Assembly (NCBI GenBank): GCA_965116865.1
Contig: OZ220727.1
Location: 2,170,001-2,234,000, forward strand
Reading direction: 5' to 3'
Origin: Aldehydirespirator sp965116865
GTDB lineage: Bacteria; Actinomycetota; Acidimicrobiia; Acidimicrobiales; Aldehydirespiratoraceae
DNA: 64,000 nt
Shown: in pieces, positions 15,106 through 24,291 of the stretch
Layout: each line of letters starts with the position of its first letter
How positions within the stretch are numbered: the stretch's first letter is position 1
The notes under the pieces: model-generated
Seen by the model: the letters and a program-made list of their open reading frames with translations, nothing else
Told to the model about the DNA's origin: nothing
Databases searched by the model: none
Position numbers and translations under genes: made by a program

Positions 15106-16968
15106 ATGGCCCTGCCCGAGCGCAGGCGCCGGTGCCTGCTTGCACGGCCCGAGCCCACCCACTTCACCTACTCGCGCTGGGACGGCAGCCAGGCCGGTAC
15201 CGACCTCGACGCCGACCACATACTCCGAGAGCTCGCCGAAGACCTGCTCTACCATGGCGACCCCGCCGGCGCCCTGCGCCGCCTGACAGCCGACGGCTTC
15301 CACGACCGCGTCGGACACAGGCTCGAAGGCCTCCGCAGCATGCTCGAACGGCTCGGGCAGCAGCGCCGGGACATACTCGAGCAGCACGACCTCGGCGGCG
15401 TCTACGAAGACATCGCCGAAGACCTGCGAGACGTGATCCGCACCGAGCGGCAAGCCCTCCACGACCTCGACACGGCCGCGGCGCAAGCCCGGTCCACCGG
15501 AGACCAGCACCAACCCCGCGTCCGCTTCGCCGACCCCGAGAAGAACGCCGCGGCGCAAGCCCGGTCCACCGGAGACCAGCACCAACCCCGCGTCCGCTTC
15601 GCCGACCCCGAGAAGAACGCCGCGGCGCAAGCCCGGTCCGTCGGAGACCAGCACCGAGCCGACCTCACCGCGCGGACCGCCGCCGCCAAGAACGCCCAGC
15701 TCGACCTGCTGCCCCCCGACCTCGCCGGCCAGTTCAAGGCCCTCGACGACTACGACTTCGAGAGCGACCAGGCCCGCCGGCAGTTCGCCCAGCTGACCGA
15801 ACGCCTCCGCGAGCAGTTCATGAAGCAGTTCCTCGACCGGACGGCGGGCACGGCCGGCGAAGCCGCCGGCGGCAGCGGACCGGCGTCGCAGGATATGCAA
15901 CGCCTCCAAAGCATGCTGGCCGACCTCGCGGACATCGGCCAACTCGAGAACCTGCTGCGGAGCCCGGCCGGCCCCGACGCGCTCGCCGAACCCGGCACCG
16001 AGGCGGTCCGCCGGCTGCTGGGCGACGGTGCCGCCGCCAGCCTCGAACAGATGGCCGCCCTGTCCCGGATGTTGGAGGAGGCCGGCCTGATCGAGAACCG
16101 CGCAGGCCGGATCGGCCTGACTCCCCGGGCCGTCCGCAAGATCGGCCAGGGCGCCCTGCGGGACCTGTTCGCCCGGCTCGACGCCGGCAAGCTCGGCCAC
16201 CACACTGCCGGACGCAGCGGGCGCGGCCACGAACGGGAGCACGACATCAAGCCGTACACCTACGGCGAACCGTTCAACCTGCACGTCGGCCGCACCGTCC
16301 GCAACGCTGTCGCCCGCACCGGCGGCGGCGTGCCCGTGCGACTGCACCCCGAGGATTTCGAAGTGGAGCGAACCGAGCAGCAGGTCCGCTCGGCCACCGT
16401 GCTCATGCTCGACCTGTCGCTGTCGATGCCGATGCGCAACAACTTCCTGCCGGCCAAGAAGGTGGCCATGGCCCTGCACTCGCTGATCTCCAGCCAGTAC
16501 CCCCGCGACTACCTGGGCCTGGTGTCGTTCAGCGAGGTCGCTCGGGAGTTCCGCCCCGAGAAACTGCCAGAAGTGTCATGGGACTATGTCTACGGCACCA
16601 ACATGCAGCACGGGTTCATGCTCGCCCGCAGCATGCTCGAGCGCCAGGCCGGCACCAAGCAGATCATCATTGTCACAGACGGCGAGCCCACCGCACACAT
16701 CGCGCCGTCGGGACGGCCGTACTTCAGCTACCCGCCCACCCGCGAGACCGTCGATCTGACGCTGGCCGAGGTGGGCCGCTGCACCCGCGACGGCATCCGG
16801 ATCAACACATTCATGCTGGACGCCACGCCTCGCTTGACGAAGTTCGTGGAGCGCGTCACCGAGATGAACGGTGGGAGAGCCTTCTTCACGACCAACGAGA
16901 ACCTCGGCGACTACCTGCTGGTCGACTTCGTGGATCACAAGCGCAGCCTGCTGGGCGCCCGCAGCTGA
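15106..16968 (+). CDS. VWA-domain protein, partner of a MoxR/ChlI-type ATPase (Rv0959-like)
   Basis: 620 residues, cytoplasmic. The N-terminal half is helical and charged, with an in-frame 24-residue repeat (AAQARSTGDQHQPRVRF...) at 124-182. A middle region (TPRAVRKIGQGALRDLF) precedes a C-terminal VWA domain from about 425 with an intact MIDAS motif (MLDLSLSM) and IIIVTDGEPTAH. MoxR-VWA pairs act as metal-dependent chaperones or chelatase-like remodellers; in mycobacteria Rv0958 and Rv0959 are adjacent. Here the ATPase lies 5.4 kb away at 22406-23911 on the other strand. ATG start with a leaderless promoter. Confidence 0.8.
   Translation: MALPERRRRCLLARPEPTHFTYSRWDGSQAGTDLDADHILRELAEDLLYHGDPAGALRRLTADGFHDRVGHRLEGLRSMLERLGQQRRDILEQHDLGGVYEDIAEDLRDVIRTERQALHDLDTAAAQARSTGDQHQPRVRFADPEKNAAAQARSTGDQHQPRVRFADPEKNAAAQARSVGDQHRADLTARTAAAKNAQLDLLPPDLAGQFKALDDYDFESDQARRQFAQLTERLREQFMKQFLDRTAGTAGEAAGGSGPASQDMQRLQSMLADLADIGQLENLLRSPAGPDALAEPGTEAVRRLLGDGAAASLEQMAALSRMLEEAGLIENRAGRIGLTPRAVRKIGQGALRDLFARLDAGKLGHHTAGRSGRGHEREHDIKPYTYGEPFNLHVGRTVRNAVARTGGGVPVRLHPEDFEVERTEQQVRSATVLMLDLSLSMPMRNNFLPAKKVAMALHSLISSQYPRDYLGLVSFSEVAREFRPEKLPEVSWDYVYGTNMQHGFMLARSMLERQAGTKQIIIVTDGEPTAHIAPSGRPYFSYPPTRETVDLTLAEVGRCTRDGIRINTFMLDATPRLTKFVERVTEMNGGRAFFTTNENLGDYLLVDFVDHKRSLLGARS
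15475..15660. repeat. In-frame 72-bp repeat in the VWA gene
   Basis: Units at 15475 and 15547 are identical; a third from 15619 diverges after about 40 bp. The period is 24 codons, so the frame is kept. Confidence 0.9.
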
Positions 16969-17044
16969 CTCCACAGGCAGCCCCGACATCTCGGTCCTCA
17001 GGCCTGCGGGCATCAATCCTCGGAGCCTCAGACCCGACGGTGCG

Positions 17045-17689
17045 TCAACCGGAGGCAGACCCGCCGTCCCTCGTCGCGGGTCTCGGACTCCGACCGCCGG
17101 GAGCGGGCGAGGACTGGACCAGGGGCAGGCCGGCTGCGTCCCAGTTCTCGACGCCGCCCACCAGGTCGCCTGCCCGCTCGAAGCCCAGACGCTTCAGGGA
17201 AGCGGCCGCGAGGCTCGACGCGTAGCCCTCATTGCACACCGTCACCACCTGCTGGTCCAACGACCTGACCGCGGGGTTCGTGACGCCCGAGGCCGGATCG
17301 CAGCGCCACTCCAGGGCGATCAGCGGGATGCTGATCGAGCCGGGGATCATGCCGGTGCGCTCACGGTCGTCACGGTCCCGGATGTCGATCACCAGCATTC
17401 TGTCCTCGGAGGAGGATCCGGCCGCGGCCTCCATGGCGGCATCCAACTCCGCCGGAGTGAGCCTCCGAATGCCTCCACGGGCCTCGGCCAGCATCTCATC
17501 CACCGTCACACGCCGACGTTCTATCTGGCCGCGCCCGTCGCCGGCCGGGCCACCGCCGTCACCTACGGGGCCGAAGCCGGCCGCTCCGCCGATGCCGCCG
17601 CCGGCTGGACCGGCGCCGGCCGCCGAGCCAACACCGGACAGGTCACCGCCGTGCCGTGACGGGTCGACGACGCTGCGGCGGCTGGTCAT
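17045..17689 (-). CDS. Rhodanese-domain protein
   Basis: 214 residues. A glycine-rich, probably disordered N-terminus (about 1-55) precedes a rhodanese fold: VIDIRDRDDRERTGMIPGSISIP near 98-120 and the active-site loop VCNEGYASSLAA near 150. The loop cysteine is present, so persulfide transfer is possible. The tail after GLPLVQSSP is low complexity. It converges with the VWA gene, separated by 76 bp, and is monocistronic. The ATG has a TACCAT box seven bases upstream, suggesting a leaderless transcript. The sulfur acceptor is unknown. Confidence 0.85.
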   Translation of the reverse strand: MTSRRSVVDPSRHGGDLSGVGSAAGAGPAGGGIGGAAGFGPVGDGGGPAGDGRGQIERRRVTVDEMLAEARGGIRRLTPAELDAAMEAAAGSSSEDRMLVIDIRDRDDRERTGMIPGSISIPLIALEWRCDPASGVTNPAVRSLDQQVVTVCNEGYASSLAAASLKRLGFERAGDLVGGVENWDAAGLPLVQSSPAPGGRSPRPATRDGGSASG

Positions 17690-17696
17690 CCCCTCA

Positions 17697-17702
17697 ATGG
17701 TA
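17697..17702 (-). promoter_or_regulatory. -10 box of the rhodanese gene, leaderless
   Basis: TACCAT on the minus strand, seven bases before ATG 17689. Confidence 0.4.
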
Positions 17703-17847
17703 CGCGGTGAGAAATCTGCCGGGATGGTTCCCGATCATGCGGCCGCACCTCGACCGCAGCGCCGCCGCTCGAAAAGGTGGGCATTCCGCAATCCTTGCGA
17801 AGGTTGCACCGGTATCGGCTCTTTCGGGGCTGCCGGGCAACCGGCGT

Positions 17848-20800
17848 CTATGCGGTTGTGCCGAGGTCTAGGGCGCGTTGCAGCAGGCTCGCCATCTGAG
17901 CGCGTGTGAGATGCTGGTACGGGCAGTAGCGCAGCGGGTCGCTGCCGCACCCTTTGGTGACATCGTTGTGGTACAAGGCGTCGATGGCCGCCGCGTGGGG
18001 ACTTTGCGGGTCCACGTCGACGAATCCCGCGGACCGTGCAGCGTCTGCCAAGCCGAGCGCCCGATGCAAGAAGCTGGCCATCTGAGCCCTGGTAACGGGC
18101 ATCTCCGGACAGAAGCGCAACGGACCGGTGCCGCAACCCGCGGTGATCCCGGCGTGGCTCAACGCGTCGATGGCCGCCGCGTGGGTGCCCCGCGGGTCCA
18201 CATCAACGAATCCCGCAGGCCGCGGCGCATCACCCAAGCCGAGCGCCCGATACAGGAAGCTGGCCATCTGAGCCCTGGTAACAGGCATCTCCGGACAGAA
18301 GCGCAACGGTTGGGTGCCGCAACCCGCGGTGATGCCACTGTGGAACATCGTTTCGATGGCCGGCCTGTGGACGCTGTCGATGTCCACATCGGCGAATATC
18401 CCAGACCGCGGAACCGGAGCCGGAGCCGGAGGCGGCGGAGCCGGAGCCGGAGCCGGCGGCGGCGGAGCCGGAGGCGGCGGAGCCGGAGCCGGAGCCGGAG
18501 GCGGCGGCGGAGCCGGAGGCGGCGGAGGCGGCGGAGCCGGAGGCGGCGGAGGCGGCGCGGTGTCGTCGTCTGTGACGGTCACCGCCACATCGCCGGTCAC
18601 GCCGGCGTAGCCGCCGCCCGACGCTGTGTGATGCAACGTCGCCATGTCGTCGACGAAGTCGTCGTCGTCTAAGGCATGCACCGTCACCGACTTATAGGTG
18701 CCCCAATCGGCGGTACCGAACGTCAACAACGGTATCGGAGACGAATCCGACACAGACACCGACTCCGACGGCGTCATCAACACCAGATCACTACGCGCGC
18801 CGTCAACAACCGCCACAAAAAACGTCACAGGCCCCGACGGCTGCGCCGACAACCTCACCCCGTAGCGAGAACCCCTCGATCCCTCGAACACAGACAGCGG
18901 CAACCCAGCGAACTCAAACATGCCCGTGTCATCGTCTTCGACCGTCACCGCCACATCGCCCGACGCGCCGCTGTAGCCGCCGCCCGTCGCCGTGTGGCGC
19001 AACGTCGCGGTGTCGTCGCCGACGTCTTCGTCTTCGTCGGCATGCACCCTCACCGACTGGACCGTGTCCCAATCGCCGGTGCCGAACGTCAACGCCAGCA
19101 CCGAACCCGAATCCGACACAGACACCGACAACGAATCCGCAGCGCGGCCCAACACCAGATCACCGCCCGCCGACGCCGACACCTCCACCGTCACAGGCCC
19201 CGACGGCAGCGCCGACAACCTCACCCCGTACCCGACACGCGAGCCCTCAGGCACAGTCACCGCCGTCTCGGAGAACATCAGCGCGCCCGTGTCGGTGTCT
19301 TCGACGGTGACTGCCACGTCCGCGTAAAAGTCGTGGCCGTCGCCCGACACGGCGTGGCGCAACGTCTCGAAATCGTCGCCGACGTCTTCGTCGGAGTCGG
19401 CGTGCGCCCTCACCGACTGATAGGTGTCCCAATCGGCGGTGCCGAACGTCAACGCCAGCACCGAACCCGAATCCGACACAGACACCGACCCCGCCGACGG
19501 CGTCGACAGCACCAGATCACTGTCATCGCCGCCGGGCACAGACACCTCCACCGTCACAGGCCCCGACGGCTTCGCCCCCAGCTTCACCCCGTACTCTGCG
19601 TGCGAGCCCTCCGTCACCGACACCGACCTCGAATCGAACACCAGAACACCGCTCTCGTCATCGGCGACCCTCACCGGCACATCCTCGTAAAAATTGTGGC
19701 CGCCGCCCGACACGGTGTAGCGCAGCGTGTGAAAGTCGTCGACATCGTCAGCGTCGTGAGTGCCGAGCACCACCACCTGGTAGTCAAACTCCCAATGGCT
19801 GGATGTGAACGTCCTCTCCAACACCGGACCCGAACCCGTCACCTTCATCGAATTAGCTCCGTCCGTCAGCACCAGATCGCTGCCGAAGCCGTCGGGCACA
19901 GACACCGACACCGTCACATCCGACGACGGCTGCGGCAACAGTCTCACGAAATGGTCACGATGCGAGCCCTCGGGCACCGTCATCGATTCGCTATAGAGCA
20001 CCAAAGCGCGGTCGGTGTCTATGACCTCCACCCTTCGATCCGCCGACACGTTGTCGTAGCCGCCACCCGACGCGGTGTGGCGCAGCGTCGCGAAATCGTT
20101 GACGGAGTCGGCGTCGTCGACGGCGTCCACCGTCAAGAACTGGCGGCTGTTCCAGTTGCTGGTGCCGAACGTCAGCGTCAGCACCGGACCCGAATCCGTC
20201 ACCCTCACCGCCGCGCCCCCCGACAGCCTCAGCACCAGGTCGCTGTCGGTGCCGTCGGGCACAGACACCGACACCGACACAGACCCCGACGGCTTCGCCG
20301 ACAGTCTCACGCTATAGAGTCTCACGCTATGCCCTAAGTCGTGGCGTCTGCCCTCCGGTACCAAAAGCTCCGGTCCCGCGAACACCAAACGTTTCTCGTT
20401 GGCGGCGACGGGCCGGCCGTCCAGCCCCGCCGGGACGACCGTCGCCGGAGCCCGGTCAGCAGACACCCCGTCCACGGCGGGCGCGGCCCGCACAATGGAC
20501 AACGTGTAGACCGCGGCGTCGGCGGCGGCGGCGTCGGCGGGCGTGACGACCAGCCTCACCGTGTTGGCGCCGTAGGCCAAGTCCACCTGATGGCCGGCCT
20601 CGCCGGCGTCGACATCGGCGAGGCCCGCACCGGAGCCGTCCTCGAAAGCCACCGCCTGAGCAGGATGGCCCTTGTCGAACCCTACCGTCGCCCGGTCCTC
20701 ACCATGGGCGACATCCACACGATAGAAACGCACATCCGAGGAGAACCCCGGCCACAGATCCCCACCAGCCACCGTGATGCCGTCGAGCGTGGCAACACCC

Positions 20801-20934
20801 GACAACGCCTGCGCCGACACCGGCACAGACAACAACGCCGCGACCACCGCCACAGCCGCGAGCACAGCCGCAACCCCCCGACGCGACACCCTCACAACAA
20901 CACCGCAACTCACAAACAGACGCCGCCGACCCAA
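17848..20934 (-). CDS. Large secreted surface protein with Calx-beta-like repeats and C-terminal SLH domains
   Basis: 1028 residues from a TTG; GTG starts 8-15 codons downstream (VSRRGVAAVLAAVAVV) give a more standard signal peptide ending SAQA. A cadherin-like beta-sandwich (about 46-150) is followed by five modules of about 105 residues, each with PEGS and a closing VTVxDxDT strand, like Calx-beta domains. A proline-rich linker (about 765-815) leads to three SLH domains (FADVDIDSVHRPAIETMFHSGI..., VTRAQMASFLYRAL). Each SLH contains a paired-cysteine CG...FCP insert. SLH domains anchor proteins to cell-wall polymers. The N-terminus is preceded by a G13 tract (20950-20962) that may control expression. 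Confidence 0.85.
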   Translation of the reverse strand: MGRRRLFVSCGVVVRVSRRGVAAVLAAVAVVAALLSVPVSAQALSGVATLDGITVAGGDLWPGFSSDVRFYRVDVAHGEDRATVGFDKGHPAQAVAFEDGSGAGLADVDAGEAGHQVDLAYGANTVRLVVTPADAAAADAAVYTLSIVRAAPAVDGVSADRAPATVVPAGLDGRPVAANEKRLVFAGPELLVPEGRRHDLGHSVRLYSVRLSAKPSGSVSVSVSVPDGTDSDLVLRLSGGAAVRVTDSGPVLTLTFGTSNWNSRQFLTVDAVDDADSVNDFATLRHTASGGGYDNVSADRRVEVIDTDRALVLYSESMTVPEGSHRDHFVRLLPQPSSDVTVSVSVPDGFGSDLVLTDGANSMKVTGSGPVLERTFTSSHWEFDYQVVVLGTHDADDVDDFHTLRYTVSGGGHNFYEDVPVRVADDESGVLVFDSRSVSVTEGSHAEYGVKLGAKPSGPVTVEVSVPGGDDSDLVLSTPSAGSVSVSDSGSVLALTFGTADWDTYQSVRAHADSDEDVGDDFETLRHAVSGDGHDFYADVAVTVEDTDTGALMFSETAVTVPEGSRVGYGVRLSALPSGPVTVEVSASAGGDLVLGRAADSLSVSVSDSGSVLALTFGTGDWDTVQSVRVHADEDEDVGDDTATLRHTATGGGYSGASGDVAVTVEDDDTGMFEFAGLPLSVFEGSRGSRYGVRLSAQPSGPVTFFVAVVDGARSDLVLMTPSESVSVSDSSPIPLLTFGTADWGTYKSVTVHALDDDDFVDDMATLHHTASGGGYAGVTGDVAVTVTDDDTAPPPPPPAPPPPPPPAPPPPPAPAPAPPPPAPPPPAPAPAPPPPAPAPVPRSGIFADVDIDSVHRPAIETMFHSGITAGCGTQPLRFCPEMPVTRAQMASFLYRALGLGDAPRPAGFVDVDPRGTHAAAIDALSHAGITAGCGTGPLRFCPEMPVTRAQMASFLHRALGLADAARSAGFVDVDPQSPHAAAIDALYHNDVTKGCGSDPLRYCPYQHLTRAQMASLLQRALDLGTTA

Positions 20935-20984
20935 CAGACGCCGACAGCCGGGGGGGGGGGGGCGACACCCTCACAACAACGCCG
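20881..20984. repeat. 81-bp duplication of the SLH gene 5' end flanking a G13 tract
   Basis: cgacaccctcacaacaac at 20884 recurs at 20963 and gacgccgac at the unit end is also repeated. The 13-base homopolymer (20950-20962) lies between the copies. Shortening by one base would place a GTG at 20992 in frame with the downstream gene. Confidence 0.75.
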
Positions 20985-21101
20985 CGACCCACGCGTGGAC
21001 GCCGGCCATGCCAACAGACGCCGACAGCGGGAGGGGGGCAGACATCGCCGACCCATAGTAGTCAGTGGCAGGCAGCGTTCCACCGGGGGTCATCAAGCGA
21101 T

Positions 21102-21111
21102 GGGGGGGGGG
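21102..21111. repeat. G10 homopolymer upstream of the MaoC gene
   Basis: Ten consecutive G residues about 130 bp before the MaoC-domain gene. With the G13 tract 140 bp away, this intergenic region (20963-21241) is unusually rich in homopolymer G. No gene seen in it. Confidence 0.8.
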
Positions 21112-21241
21112 CGCGGCCTACGGCCACACCAAACAGTTGGGCTGTCACCGGCTGTTCGCGGCCAGAGACGACTGCGATATGCACGGCATCTGCGGAGCGT
21201 TAGCGTGAGCCGGCGGCCGCCGAACGACTCGTGGAGGTGCC

Positions 21242-22081
21242 ATGCCCATCAATCCCGATGCCGTGGGCGCCGCGGGAGAAGAGACCGAAATCAGCTGGAC
21301 CTCCAAGGACAGCATCCTGTACGCGCTCGGCGTGGGCGCCGGCGCCTCGGACCCCACCGGCTTCGAGCTGGAGTTCACCACCGACAACACCCGGGGCGTG
21401 GACCAGCGGGCCCTGCCCACCCAGGCTGTAGTCCTGGGAGCTGTCAGGATGCCCGACTACGGGGACTCCAACCTCGCCGCGATGCTGCACGGAGACCAGC
21501 ACATCGAACTCCACCAAGTTCTGCCTGCAACCGGATCGGCGGTCGCCCAGACCCGAGTGGCCGGAATCTACGACAAGGTCAAGGCCGCGCTGGTGGTGCT
21601 GGAGACCAACGTCCGCAGCCACAGCGGCGAACCGATGTGGACCAGCCGGGCCGGGCTGTTCATCTCCGGCGAGGGCGGCTGGGGCGGCGACCGCGGCCCG
21701 TCCAGCACCTGGCAGCAGCCCGGACGCGAGCCCGACCACGTGACCGGATACGACACCCGCACCGACCAGGCCCTGCTGTACCGGCTCAACGGCGACCGCA
21801 ACCCGCTCCACTCCGACCCGTCGTTCTCGGCCGAGGCCGGGTTCAAAACCCCGATCCTGCACGGACTGTGCACCTTCGGGGTGACCGGCCGGGCCCTGCT
21901 GCACGCCCAGTGCGGCAGCGACCCGGCGCGGTTCGCCTCCATGGGCGGGCGCTTCAAGGCGCCCGTGCTGCCCGGGCAACGGCTCGACGTCCACATGTGG
22001 GCAGACAGCGACGCCACACTGTTCCAGACCCGGGTCGGGGACCGGGTAGTGTTCGACGCAGGCGTGCTCACGACCCGTTGA
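21242..22081 (+). CDS. MaoC-family (R)-specific enoyl-CoA hydratase (hydratase 2)
   Basis: 279 residues with a double hot-dog arrangement. The C-terminal half carries the hydratase-2 motif (YRLNGDRNPLHSDPSFSAEAGFKTPILHGLCTFG, about 180-213), with the catalytic Asp and His in DRNPLHSD. The N-terminal half resembles the substrate-binding repeat of HtdY and eukaryotic MFE-2 hydratase. It should hydrate trans-2-enoyl-CoA in fatty-acid or sterol side-chain oxidation. ATG has GGAGG eight bases upstream. It is monocistronic and converges with the MoxR gene. Confidence 0.88.
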   Translation: MPINPDAVGAAGEETEISWTSKDSILYALGVGAGASDPTGFELEFTTDNTRGVDQRALPTQAVVLGAVRMPDYGDSNLAAMLHGDQHIELHQVLPATGSAVAQTRVAGIYDKVKAALVVLETNVRSHSGEPMWTSRAGLFISGEGGWGGDRGPSSTWQQPGREPDHVTGYDTRTDQALLYRLNGDRNPLHSDPSFSAEAGFKTPILHGLCTFGVTGRALLHAQCGSDPARFASMGGRFKAPVLPGQRLDVHMWADSDATLFQTRVGDRVVFDAGVLTTR

Positions 22082-22405
22082 GCGAGTCCCAGAAATCAGA
22101 GCTGCCCGTCAAGGTCCGCCGACTCCTTGCCGACGGGTCCCGCCCCCCGGCCGGTGGATCCCAGAAATCAGAGCTGCCCGTCTGAGCCGCTCAGCGGTGC
22201 GGGGTGAGCGCTTGGCTGCGGGCCCGCACCCGCGCCCGGCCAGACTGGAACGACACCCCTGGCTTGCCGTATCTGGCCCAGCCGAGCCCTGCCAAGCTTG
22301 ACCACAACGAACAAGAACTGGAACGACACCCCTGCGACACGACGGGCTCACTCCTGTCCGCGCGCGCTCCAAGAAGGCAGAATCCGCACCCAGTTCAAGG
22401 CCGGG
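22082..22405. repeat. Convergent intergenic region with a 72-bp duplication and a partial TTAG element
   Basis: cccagaaatcagagctgcccg occurs at 22088 and 22160 (period 72). Bases 22300-22375 match the inner part of the approximately 140-bp TTAG element (gaacaagaac-gggaacgacac and gcgacacgacggg). A gaacgacacccct stretch at 22246 is repeated at 22320. No gene. Confidence 0.65.
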
Positions 22406-23911
22406 TCAGCGGGCGCGGTATTGGGCGCGACGGCCTCGAGCGTCCTTGTTGAGACGCTTCGAGAGATGCAGGCCCTCCAACACCAACTCCACCGCGGAGG
22501 CGACCACCGCAGGCGACTCGGCCGCCGCATCGCCGGCCAGCAACGCTTGCACGGGCGCGGTCAGGGCCGGGACTCCGTCCAGCAGAGCGGCATAGTCGGC
22601 ATCGGCCACGTCATCGCCCACGTCCACCACCAGTCCGTCGTCGAAGGCGTCCACCACCGGCCGGCGGAGGTCGGGCGGCACACAGTCCTCGAACACCGAC
22701 AACACCGCCGAGTCGACCAGCCGCTGGAGTATCTCGGCCTCGCGGCCCTCCTCCAAAGGCTCGATCTCGACCTTGCCCGCGGTAGACGAGACGAGCGCCT
22801 CGAGGTCGGCAGCTCGCGGAACCGCGTGGTCGCAACCCGCCCGCAGGGTGCGCCGAACAGCGTTGGCCACCATCGTCTCGTGGTTGGAGATGCTGAGCCG
22901 GACCGACACCCCCGAGCGCTGCGACACATGCGAACTGGACCGGGCCGCTCTGGTGACGGCGACCACGATGCGGGTCATGAACGACGGCACGGTCACATCC
23001 AGGCCCGCTATCTCACAGACAACCGGATCGTCGGCGGCATCGACCGCCGGTTCGGCAGCCACGCCGCCTGCCGAAGCCTCCGCGACGGCCGAGCCGCGAT
23101 CCGACACGGGATACGCCTCGCGCTCCAAGATGGCGATCTCAGTCTCGGCGTCGAGCGGATAGTGCGTGCGGACCTGGGCTCCGAAACGGTCTTTGAGCGG
23201 CGTGATGATGCGGCCCCGGCTGGTGTAGTCCTCCGGGTTGGCTGAAGCCACCAGCACCATGTCGAGGGGCAGGCGGACCTTGTAGCCGCGGATCTGGACG
23301 TCGCGCTCCTCCAACACGTTGAGCAGGCCCACCTGGATGCGCTCGGCGAGGTCGGGCAGCTCGTTGATGGCGAAGATCCCCCGGTTGGTGCGGGGGACCA
23401 GCCCGTAGTGCAGAGTGAGCTCGTCGGACAGGTACCGGCCCTCGGCCACCTTGATGGGATCGACCTCGCCGATCAGGTCGGCGATCGACGTGTCGGGAGT
23501 GGCCAGCTTCTCGCCGTAACGGTCTTCGCGGCGGATCCAGGCGACTGGCGTGTCGTCGCCGCGCTCGGCCACCACGGCCCGGGCCTGGGCCGACACCGGG
23601 GCGCAGGGATCGTCGTTGATCTCGGAACCGGCGACGATCGGCAGCCACTCGTCGAGCAGCCCGACGAGGCCGCGGATCATGCGGGTCTTGGCCTGGCCCC
23701 GCTCCCCCAGCATGATCATGTCATGGCCGGCCAGCAGAGCGTTCTCAACTTGGGGGACCACAGTGCTGTGGTAGCCGAGCACGTCGTCGAAGAGGGGCTC
23801 GCCCGCGCGGATGCGAGCCACCGCGTTGCGGCGCAGTTCCTGACGCACCGGCACCGACGTCCAGCCGGAGTCTCGCAACTCGCCGAGCGTGGTCGGACGG
23901 GACCCGGACAT
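22406..23911 (-). CDS. MoxR/magnesium-chelatase-type AAA+ ATPase (Rv0958-like)
   Basis: 501 residues. An N-terminal segment (VRQELRRNAVARIRAG) precedes the AAA+ module: Walker A-like GERGQAKT near 70, then GIFAINELPDLAERIQVGLLNVLEER (Walker B with sensor region) and MVLVASANPEDYTSRGRIITPLKDRFGAQV. The rest is a helical lid and C-terminal domain. The length and order match actinobacterial ChlI-like proteins paired with a VWA protein. ATG 23911 (MSGSRPTTLGELRD) was chosen; longer frames are low-quality upstream DNA. A TAGGGT box lies eight bases upstream. The likely partner is the VWA protein at 15106-16968. Confidence 0.85.
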   Translation of the reverse strand: MSGSRPTTLGELRDSGWTSVPVRQELRRNAVARIRAGEPLFDDVLGYHSTVVPQVENALLAGHDMIMLGERGQAKTRMIRGLVGLLDEWLPIVAGSEINDDPCAPVSAQARAVVAERGDDTPVAWIRREDRYGEKLATPDTSIADLIGEVDPIKVAEGRYLSDELTLHYGLVPRTNRGIFAINELPDLAERIQVGLLNVLEERDVQIRGYKVRLPLDMVLVASANPEDYTSRGRIITPLKDRFGAQVRTHYPLDAETEIAILEREAYPVSDRGSAVAEASAGGVAAEPAVDAADDPVVCEIAGLDVTVPSFMTRIVVAVTRAARSSSHVSQRSGVSVRLSISNHETMVANAVRRTLRAGCDHAVPRAADLEALVSSTAGKVEIEPLEEGREAEILQRLVDSAVLSVFEDCVPPDLRRPVVDAFDDGLVVDVGDDVADADYAALLDGVPALTAPVQALLAGDAAAESPAVVASAVELVLEGLHLSKRLNKDARGRRAQYRAR

Positions 23912-23919
23912 CGCCGGCC

Positions 23920-23925
23920 ACCCTA
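23920..23925 (-). promoter_or_regulatory. -10 box of the MoxR-like gene, near-leaderless
   Basis: TAGGGT on the minus strand, eight bases before ATG 23911. Confidence 0.35.
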
Positions 23926-24096
23926 GAGCGAGCCCGATCCGGTTGCGATTCAAGCCGCGGCACGGCGCTCCCACCCCGCTCCCGCCCGCCACGGCCGGGC
24001 AAGGGCCGCTTCCTCGACACAGCCGCAGACACAAAGCCGCGGTCCGCCGCGATGTCGGCAACGGACAGCACCTCACCCCGCCCCGCCCCGCGGGTT

Positions 24097-24276
24097 GACC
24101 AGCCCGACTGTCGCACACGTCTTTTGTTTCGAGCCGTTGGCGCCGGAGCACGGCGGCGGCCCGTCAATCCCGGCCCTGGAAGTCGCACATGTCTTTTGTT
24201 CCGAGCCGTTGGCACCGATCAGTCCCAGGGTCTCGCACTCGTCGACCAGCCCGACTGTCGCACACGTCTTTTGTTC
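24097..24276. repeat. Three copies of a gtcgcacacgtcttttgtt box between divergent genes
   Basis: gaccagcccgactgtcgcac followed by acgtcttttgtt occurs at 24097 and 24243; a shorter variant (gtcgcacatgtcttttgttc) is at 24181. The third copy ends at the GH2-like gene's -10 box, so the repeats may be duplicated promoter or operator DNA. The G/C-rich stretch 23926-24096 holds no gene. Confidence 0.7.
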
Positions 24277-24279
24277 CCC

Positions 24280-24285
24280 TAGTTT
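24280..24285 (+). promoter_or_regulatory. -10 box of the GH2-like gene, leaderless
   Basis: TAGTTT, six bases before GTG 24292. Confidence 0.4.
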
Positions 24286-24291
24286 GGGGCG

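Noticed and set aside
13864..16479. Long minus-strand open frame of about 870 codons
   Set aside because: It runs antisense to the VWA gene and through the modular array; its composition follows GC bias and repeats, with no domain.
20341..22185. Plus-strand frame of about 614 codons spanning the SLH 5' end and the MaoC gene
   Set aside because: Antisense to the SLH signal region and out of frame with the clear MaoC hydratase; Arg/Pro-rich composition artefact.
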